Assembly (NCBI GenBank): GCA_003151875.1
Contig: PLYW01000129.1
Coordinates: 1 to 11,844, forward strand
Direction of reading: 5' to 3'
DNA from: Acidobacteriaceae bacterium
GTDB taxonomy: Bacteria > Acidobacteriota > Terriglobia > Terriglobales > Acidobacteriaceae
DNA: 11,844 nt
Shown here: positions 7,260 to 11,844 of the stretch, piece by piece
Numbering within the stretch: the first letter of the stretch is position 1
How the letters are laid out: every line of letters starts with the position of its first letter
The notes under the pieces: model-generated
Databases searched by the model: none
What the model was told of the DNA's origin: nothing
Seen by the model: only the letters and a program-made list of their open reading frames with translations
Translations under genes and position numbers: made by a program

Positions 7260-7302
7260 GTGCCCACCCTGTCGCCAAAGCCGGGCGACAAGGGTGGGGC
7301 AC
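7260..7302. repeat. Complete GTGCCCACCC palindrome after the GloVer-repeat gene
   Basis: The left arm GTGCCCACCCTGTCGCC (7260-7276) pairs with GGCGACAAGGGTGGGGCAC (7284-7302), leaving two one-base bulges and a 7-nt loop. It begins 33 bp after the stop codon of the preceding gene and could act as a transcript 3'-end hairpin, although no T-run follows. It is the best-preserved member of the family also seen at 3279 and 3835. Confidence 0.7.
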
Positions 7303-7583
7303 CCCAGTTGAAGAGGTCGAAGAAGGGACCTAGACAATAGAATTTTCTAGGGAAGGGCTGGGGCACCCGCCCGAGCAAGAGCTGCAACGGGCACCGGGCG
7401 TCCGGGTCGCCATTACCGACCGCAACGGCAAAGGCAAGATCCTGATCGAGTACTCGTCGCTGGAGGATTTCCACCGCATTCTCGAGGTGATGAAGGCCAA
7501 GTGAGAGGCCGGCCCCAGCCCGCAAGATAAGCCCGACGACCCCTGTCAGCGGCCGGCTCCCTTTCCCTGTTCTGTACGCCGCA
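7263..7583 (+). repeat. ~315-bp dispersed unit, copy 2
   Basis: Second copy of the unit at 3835-4147, in the same orientation. It retains the full opening palindrome, the AGAGG(T)CGAAGAAG and GACCTAG(A)CAATAGAA blocks, an intact-frame ParB-like tail and the CTGTACGCCGCA ending. The two copies bracket the first secreted-protein gene as direct repeats, and each lies upstream of one member of the paralogue pair. Confidence 0.7.
7370..7504 (+). pseudogene. parB 3'-end remnant, in-frame copy
   Basis: Forty-four codons plus TGA: 'PEQELQRAPGVRVAITDRNG' followed by 'KGKILIEYSSLEDFHRILEV' and MKAK. The 'VRVxITDRxGKGKIxIEYxSLEDFxRIL' pattern is that of the ParB/Spo0J C-terminal dimerisation domain. 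An in-frame TAG at 7331-7333 and the lack of any start with a ribosome site show it is a gene fragment. Relative to copy 1, a Leu to Pro change (ALG to APG) sits in a conserved spot, so even this copy is not under ParB-like constraint. Confidence 0.65.
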
Positions 7584-7689
7584 TTCCCGAAATGGGCATG
7601 ACCGTACGATTTTCCCAATTTAGCGGATTGGAATCTGCCTCGCGCTGTCATACTCGGACGCCCGGGTAGCTCCATGTGGGAGGGAATCC

Positions 7690-10470
7690 ATGCCACCGTT
7701 CTCTCGTCTCCTGTTCAGACCAATGAATGTGCCGAAATTACTTTTGCTCGTTGGCTTATTTTGTGCCGGACTCTCCCTTGCCTCGCCAGCCCAAACGATA
7801 ACAACCACCCGACGGATGCCGATGGACGTCGACTATTCTGATGGCGCATTTCCCCACTCGTCAGCGATTCAAGCCAGAACCGCATCGCAGGGGACCACCA
7901 CCGCTGTAGACCCGCAGACGCTCTCGATTACCTCGGTAGACCCGCAATATCTCTATCTGGACAACACGCAAGCCGTGGCTGTTCAGGTGAACGGCAGCGG
8001 GTTTGAAGGCGGTTACGAGGCGCTGGATTGCCTTGGACCGTTTACCCTTCCTCCGGGCATCGACCCGAACCAGTTCTACCTGGCGATGGGATTTGATACG
8101 CCTGATTGGAATCCGGGGTGGTGCGATTTCTTGTTCACGTCACCGCCGTCGAATACGGTCAGCATGGCCTTCGTGGGCAACCAGAACGACCTTGCCGTGG
8201 CTCCCTCAGGAGAACTGTTCAACTTGGAGAGTGGCAGAGGTATTATCCACAAATTCAAGTCGGATATGACCCCCGATGGAGGCTGTAACGCCGGCACCAA
8301 TACCATGGCGATGGCGCTTGACCCGAAAACCGATTATATCACGATGACTTCCTACAACACCGGCTTAATCGGCGCCTTCGACGAAAACGGCAACCTGGTA
8401 AGCGGAGCAAACGGGAATTACAATCCTCCGCAAGGCGTCGCAATTGCAGCCGATAACGGCATGGCTTGCGTCGTGCAGGCAACCTACGTAACGCTTGACT
8501 GCGATCCCGACATCACCGTTGTAGAGGGCACCGTCGTATCTGCAGCTACCGATTCCGATCCGCACAACGTTGCGATGGCAACCGCGGCAGGCAATCAGGA
8601 AATGGCATACGTCTATGCCCGAGGCACTTCAACGCTCCGCGCATACAACGTCCCACAGATGACTTCGGTCAATGTGACGCCGAACCTGAATCTTCCCACG
8701 GGAGCCAGCAACGGCTTCCAGCTCGCTCTGCTTGGAACGAGCATTGCAGCCATTCTTGATGAGACTAACGGCACGGTCGTGCTCGTTGATGTTGTCCATA
8801 TGGTTGAACTGCACCGCGCGACTATCCAGGGCGGCAGATCGTTCCGGCTTGCCGCGTTCCCGGGTCGCAATGGATTCGTGGTGGCAGTTGCCGACGCGAA
8901 TGCACGGCTCACGCGCTACGCCTTTGTGGATGCCCAGAGCGGCAACGTCACACAACTGCCTGAAACCTCGACCCTCCTTTCCGTCGGGTTCGGTCCCGGC
9001 GTCTCCTGCATGCGAAACCAGTGTGAAGCCGTTACCAACAGCACGACTACTGTAGCGACTACACCGAACCCTTCCACCTTCGGCCAGCAGGTGACGATCA
9101 CTGCAACCGTCGGGCCGCCTGGACCGCCCATGCCGACCGGCACAGTCAACTTTAGTTCGAACGGGGCGGCCATCTCGGGCTGCACGGCAGTACCCCTCTC
9201 ATCGGGGAACGCGACATGCGTGACCTCCGCGCTGGCCGTCGGCGCCGACGCCACTACGGCGACGTATTCAGGCGATAGCAATTACGATCCCAGCATCGGC
9301 CTAACCTATCAGATCGTTAATCCCCTACCAGTGCCGCTGCAATTCGTGAACGTAACGCCTTGCCGAGTGGTGGACACCCGAGGAGGGGGCCAAGGGGGGA
9401 TTACTATTCAGGGGGGGACCGCGGAACGCTTTTTCATTAGCGGGGGCGGGCCGTTCCGTTGCAATATTCCGGAGAGCGCGATTGCCTACTCGCTCAATGT
9501 GACGGTGGTGCCGTATGGGCCACTGGGCTACTTGACGATTTGGCCGACGGGAGAAGGGCGGCCCATCGTGTCCACCATGAATTCTTCTGATGGTCGCATC
9601 AAGGCAAATGCTGCGATTGTGCCCGCTGGTGATCAAGGTGCAGTCAGCATATATGCGACGGATACGACGGACGTGATCCTCGACATCAATGGCTATTTCG
9701 AGCCGGTATCGGGTTCGACGCTGGCGTTCTATCCGCTGCCGCCCTGCCGCGTGGCTGACACGCGTCACGATACCTATCCGCCGGGTCTGGGTCCGCCGTC
9801 GTTGGTGGGCGGACAGCCGCGCGCCTTCCCGGTGCTGAATAACACGTGCATTCCCACCGGAGTCAACCCGGCGGCGTATTCGTTTAATTTCACCGTAGTG
9901 CCCGGAGGTCATTCCGTGGGCTACCTGTCGGTGTGGCCGACGGGCCAGACCCAGCCGGTGGTTTCCACCCTGAATGACCAGACGGGAACCATCGTGGCGA
10001 ATGCGGCCATTGTGCCCGCCGGCACTGGCGGAGACATCTCCGTGTATTCGACCGACAATACGCAATTGGTGATTGATATCGACGGCTACTTCGCGCCCGC
10101 GGGTCAGGGTGGGCTGTCACTGTATCCGGTGGCGCCGTGCCGGGTCATCGACACCCGCCATGTTGGCAGCGGCCTGCCCTTCAGCGGAACCCTGAGTCCT
10201 CCAGTGGATGTGGTGGATAGCCCGTGTGGACCGCCCGCCACGGCGCAGGCGTATGTCTTCAATGCAACGGTCGTCCCCTCAGGCAGCCTGGGCTACCTGA
10301 CGCTGTGGCCCGACGGGGAGAACCAGCCGGTGGTTTCGACGCTGAATGCCGCGGATGGATCGCTCAGCAACAACATGGCGATCGTGCCCACCAACAACGG
10401 ACAAGTTGATGCCTTCGCGAATGGGCTCACGCAACTGATCCTCGACATCTCCAGCTACTTCGCGCCGTAG
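7690..10470 (+). CDS. Secreted beta-propeller-like / Ig-like / PCRVVDTR-repeat protein
   Basis: A 926-residue exported protein. The start at 7690 has GGGAGGG 5 nt upstream; an internal ATG (7723) has no ribosome site but would give a more compact signal peptide. The hydrophobic core 'LLLLVGLFCAGLSLASPAQ' ends around residue 35. Residues ~55-110 look like an IPT/TIG-type domain ('LSITSVDPQYLYLDNTQAV'). Residues ~150-440 are beta-rich with loose repeats such as 'DLAVAPSGELFNLESG', 'MALDPKTDYITMTSYNTG' and 'GVAIAADNGMACVVQ', plausibly an NHL/YncE-like propeller; this is inference. Residues ~450-545 are the same Ig-like domain as in the upstream paralogue, and ~547-926 the same three PCR(V)xDTR repeats. 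It ends in an identical 'QLILDISSYFAP'. No anchor is visible. Confidence 0.87.
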   Translation: MPPFSRLLFRPMNVPKLLLLVGLFCAGLSLASPAQTITTTRRMPMDVDYSDGAFPHSSAIQARTASQGTTTAVDPQTLSITSVDPQYLYLDNTQAVAVQVNGSGFEGGYEALDCLGPFTLPPGIDPNQFYLAMGFDTPDWNPGWCDFLFTSPPSNTVSMAFVGNQNDLAVAPSGELFNLESGRGIIHKFKSDMTPDGGCNAGTNTMAMALDPKTDYITMTSYNTGLIGAFDENGNLVSGANGNYNPPQGVAIAADNGMACVVQATYVTLDCDPDITVVEGTVVSAATDSDPHNVAMATAAGNQEMAYVYARGTSTLRAYNVPQMTSVNVTPNLNLPTGASNGFQLALLGTSIAAILDETNGTVVLVDVVHMVELHRATIQGGRSFRLAAFPGRNGFVVAVADANARLTRYAFVDAQSGNVTQLPETSTLLSVGFGPGVSCMRNQCEAVTNSTTTVATTPNPSTFGQQVTITATVGPPGPPMPTGTVNFSSNGAAISGCTAVPLSSGNATCVTSALAVGADATTATYSGDSNYDPSIGLTYQIVNPLPVPLQFVNVTPCRVVDTRGGGQGGITIQGGTAERFFISGGGPFRCNIPESAIAYSLNVTVVPYGPLGYLTIWPTGEGRPIVSTMNSSDGRIKANAAIVPAGDQGAVSIYATDTTDVILDINGYFEPVSGSTLAFYPLPPCRVADTRHDTYPPGLGPPSLVGGQPRAFPVLNNTCIPTGVNPAAYSFNFTVVPGGHSVGYLSVWPTGQTQPVVSTLNDQTGTIVANAAIVPAGTGGDISVYSTDNTQLVIDIDGYFAPAGQGGLSLYPVAPCRVIDTRHVGSGLPFSGTLSPPVDVVDSPCGPPATAQAYVFNATVVPSGSLGYLTLWPDGENQPVVSTLNAADGSLSNNMAIVPTNNGQVDAFANGLTQLILDISSYFAP
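9322..10467 (+). repeat. Three C-terminal PCR(V)xDTR repeats of the second secreted protein
   Basis: Unit A is about 9331-9705, B about 9715-10095 and C about 10108-10467. Each matches its positional counterpart in the upstream gene more closely than its neighbours in the same protein: for example, 'VSGSTLAFYPL' opens only the B units and 'VAPCRVIDTRHVGSG' only the C units. The triplication therefore predates the gene duplication. The final ~45 nt before the stop are essentially identical in both genes. Confidence 0.8.
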
Positions 10471-10499
10471 CTACCGGTTGATGTGGTGCCCCTCAACCA

Positions 10500-10532
10500 C
10501 CCCAACAAGCGCGAAAGCGGCGCTTGTTGGGG
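10500..10532. terminator. Strong hairpin between convergent genes, likely bidirectional terminator
   Basis: A perfect 13-bp stem, CCCCAACAAGCGC (10500-10512) with GCGCTTGTTGGGG (10520-10532), around a 7-nt loop. It begins 30 bp after the stop of the second secreted-protein gene. No T-tract follows on either strand, so it may be a transcript-end stabiliser rather than a classical intrinsic terminator. Confidence 0.6.
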
Positions 10533-10602
10533 GCCCCGGTGAAGGGGCTCGGATGTAAATCTGCGCCGGTGTATTGGCGACGGGTGGAGCACGCCTTTCA
10601 GA

Positions 10603-10738
10603 GGCTGCTGAAAAACTCGAAACCGCAGATCCCTCACCGACTAAAGTCGGTTCGGGATGACAAATATAAAGGGTTTATGACGGCGCACCTAAAGGTGCGC
10701 CCCTTCAAATGCAGTCGAGGTCGAGTTTTTCAGCAGCC
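10603..10738. mobile_element. 136-bp MITE-like element with 18-bp perfect terminal inverted repeats
   Basis: GGCTGCTGAAAAACTCGA (10603-10620) is exactly inverted at 10721-10738. Inside are two further perfect hairpins, CCGACTAAAGTCGG (10637-10650), itself framed by ATCCC/GGGAT, and GGCGCACCTAAAGGTGCGCC (10682-10701). It has no coding capacity and no obvious target-site duplication. Its right end stops 2 bp before the stop codon of the HIT gene. A non-autonomous element is the simplest reading; the transposase family cannot be assigned from the sequence. Confidence 0.65.
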
Positions 10739-10740
10739 GC

Positions 10741-11214
10741 CTAGAACTTTGACTTCAGCCGCTGGTAGGTGGTTGCCAGCGACTCCGGCAGCACGCGGGT
10801 CTCGCCGATTACGGTCATGAAGTTGGCGTCGGCGACCCAGCGCGGTAGCACGTGCATGTGGATGTGCTCGGCGATGCCGGCGCCCGCGGCTTTGCCAATG
10901 TTCATTCCCACATTCACTCCATCCGGGCGATACAGTTCGATGAGCGCGGTTTCCAGCCGCTGCGACAAGGCCATCATTTCGGTTGCAGCCGGGAGCGGTA
11001 GCTTATGCAAGCGGTTGAGATGCTCGTAGGGCACGACCATGGCGTGGCCCGAGGTGTAGGGGAAGGCATTCAGGATGATGAAATTGTGCTGGCCACGGTA
11101 CACAATCAGCGACTTCGGGTCGTCGCCGGCGCGCAGCAATTCGCAGAAGACGCAAGCCGTCGCCTCGCCGGCAGTGACGTAGGTGTAACGCCACGGGGTC
11201 CACAGATAATCCAT
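10741..11214 (-). CDS. HIT-family nucleotide hydrolase/phosphorylase (Ap4A-type)
   Basis: A 157-residue protein. The start 'MDYLWTPWRYTYV' is the typical N-terminus of the Ap4A phosphorylase-like HIT branch (compare mycobacterial Rv2613c). A CVFC pair at 21-24 may bind zinc. The core 'NAFPYTSGHAMVVPYEH' follows, then the catalytic histidine triad HIHMHVL at 117-122, whose middle His is the nucleophile in the family. Members cleave or phosphorolyse dinucleoside polyphosphates and related nucleotides in the cytoplasm; the exact substrate cannot be read here. The frame extends to a TTG at 11268, but ATG 11214 fits the family. No clear Shine-Dalgarno is seen at 11214. It is convergent with the upstream secreted-protein gene, and a MITE-like element abuts its 3' end. 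Confidence 0.88.
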   Translation of the reverse strand: MDYLWTPWRYTYVTAGEATACVFCELLRAGDDPKSLIVYRGQHNFIILNAFPYTSGHAMVVPYEHLNRLHKLPLPAATEMMALSQRLETALIELYRPDGVNVGMNIGKAAGAGIAEHIHMHVLPRWVADANFMTVIGETRVLPESLATTYQRLKSKF

Positions 11215-11285
11215 ATCATGAGCAGAGTACCAAACCGTCGCAGCATCCCCTAAGAAAACTCCGATCAAGTCGCGGCGAAGCCTCG

Positions 11286-11515
11286 TCAGCGGCTAAACAG
11301 GCTGCGGAAAAAGTCTGAAATCTGCTCGGGTAGTGCGGGCCTTCAGGCCCGCGTTAAGCAGTGATCTATGAGAACCGGCTTTAGCCGCTGAGGTACCTCG
11401 CTTCGAGAAAACTGCTAAGCACGCACACATTAGCGATATCGAACCACGTACCCCAGTCCTAAAGGCCGAGATCTCGTCGGCTCCTTGAGGCGGCGCTGAA
11501 GCGCCGCACTACCCG
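11286..11515. repeat. REPIN-like pair of inverted REP sequences with nested hairpins
   Basis: CGGGTAGTGCGG (11327-11338) is inverted exactly at 11504-11515. Each copy runs inward into an 8-bp hairpin: GCGGGCCT-TC-AGGCCCGC (11335-11352) and GCGGCGCT-GA-AGCGCCGC (11490-11507). A separate 12-bp inverted repeat, TCAGCGGCTAAA (11286-11297) with TTTAGCCGCTGA (11380-11391), overlaps the left half. A GGCTGCGGAAAAAGTCTGA stretch (11300-11318) resembles one end of the MITE-like element at 10603, without a matching second end in the window. No transposase is present. Confidence 0.6.
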
Positions 11516-11705
11516 GTGCCGTCGCCCTGCGGCTGATTTTGCGCCATCCGTTCCACTTGCAAACCGCCAACTGGGTTGCGACACCGTCTCTGCAGGCCGT
11601 CCCCTTCAGGAACTTGACTTAATCAGAGTCCCCGAGCCGTCCACGCATCGCTGTCACAACGGCGGGTGTCCGGCGAACTTGACAGGGAGGTTAATTATCC
11701 TGAAA

Positions 11706-11745
11706 AAGCTTGTAAAATCAGTACGAGTATTGAACTTACAAGTTT
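11706..11745 (+). promoter_or_regulatory. Inverted repeat overlapping a promoter -35, putative operator
   Basis: AAGCTTGTAA (11706-11715... read with 11745) and TTACAAGTTT (11736-11745) are inverted with one mismatch around a 20-bp spacer. The core CTTGTAA/TTACAAG is perfect. The right arm overlaps the first bases of the -35 box at 11744. The spacing and core do not match the heat-shock CIRCE or HAIR consensus, so the regulator is unknown. Confidence 0.45.
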
Positions 11746-11772
11746 GACACTGCTCGGCACGGTTGTTATATT
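11744..11772 (+). promoter_or_regulatory. Strong sigma70-type promoter reading out of the window
   Basis: A perfect -35 TTGACA (11744-11749), a 17-bp spacer and the -10 TATATT (11767-11772, five of six consensus bases). Transcription would start near 11779 and run to the right. This is the best housekeeping promoter in the window. Confidence 0.7.
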
Positions 11773-11781
11773 CAAAGAGTT

Positions 11782-11807
11782 CCATGGCAGCGAAACTCGC
11801 TGCATGG
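11782..11807 (+). promoter_or_regulatory. 5'-leader hairpin at the predicted transcript start
   Basis: CCAT-G-GCAGCGA (11782-11793) pairs with TCGCTGC-ATGG (11797-11807) around an AAC loop, with one bulged G. It starts only about 3 nt after the predicted transcription start and would lie at the extreme 5' end of the RNA, where it could protect it from decay. An ATG at 11784 opens a frame to the window edge ('MAAKLAAWDSAAGLSKPAIG'), but 60 bp is too little to call a gene and the ribosome site is poor. Confidence 0.4.
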
Positions 11808-11844
11808 GATTCGGCCGCTGGGTTGTCCAAGCCCGCTATTGGCG

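Noticed and set aside
6285..7337. 350-codon frame on - opposite the first secreted-protein gene, and a similar 246-codon frame at 9325-10065
   Set aside because: Antisense shadows of the PCRVVDTR repeats. They resemble each other only because the sense repeats do.
7211..7696. 161-codon frame on - over the second repeat unit
   Set aside because: Antisense to the end of the secreted-protein gene, the palindrome and the parB remnant. Composition is consistent with non-coding repeat.
11611..11700. TTGAC-containing stretches (11611 and 11677) as heat-shock HAIR elements or extra promoters
   Set aside because: Only half of a CTTGAGT-N7-ACTCAAG pattern is present, and no suitable -10 box follows at 16-18 bp.
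11784..11844. Start of a coding sequence at ATG 11784
   Set aside because: Only 20 codons are visible, the ribosome site is poor, and the ATG lies within a strong hairpin, so a gene cannot be claimed.

Overview
The window looks like a soil Acidobacteriota chromosome or metagenomic contig (inference). The support is GC-rich coding DNA, two long secreted proteins of the GloVer-repeat and PCRVVDTR-repeat kind that I associate with that phylum, and many short dispersed palindromes between genes. No rRNA, tRNA, CRISPR array, phage gene or transposase gene was seen.

Layout from left to right. (1) The 3' part of a DUF2207 membrane protein, on +, entering from outside the window. (2) A complete brnT-brnA type II toxin-antitoxin operon on -, with a -10 box and a tandem 9-bp putative operator. 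(3) A complete L-threonine 3-dehydrogenase (tdh) on -, without its usual partner kbl. (4) A 60-residue one-pass membrane protein on -. (5) Two large secreted beta-rich proteins in tandem on + (868 and 926 residues). They share one C-terminal cassette, an Ig-like domain plus three ~125-residue PCR(V)xDTR repeats, but have unrelated N-terminal halves: a seven-repeat GloVer propeller-like array in the first and an unassigned, probably propeller-like region in the second. (6) A HIT-family nucleotide hydrolase/phosphorylase on -, convergent with the second secreted protein. (7) A palindrome-rich gene-free stretch ending in a strong sigma70-type promoter that fires out of the right edge.

The main unexpected structure is a dispersed unit of about 315 bp found before each secreted-protein gene (3835-4147 and 7263-7583). 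Each copy joins a GTGCCCACCC-type palindrome to a remnant encoding the last ~44 residues of a ParB partition protein. One remnant is still in frame and the other has lost one base. The two units form direct repeats around the first secreted-protein gene. Further right, a 136-bp element with 18-bp perfect terminal inverted repeats abuts the HIT stop codon, and a REPIN-like pair of inverted REP sequences lies beyond it. Several hairpins there keep a constant CTNNAG centre while their arms vary.

The genes do not form one pathway. The functional groups are the self-regulated TA pair, the exported paralogue pair, and single housekeeping genes (tdh, HIT). All family names rest on recognising motifs by eye; no database search was run.
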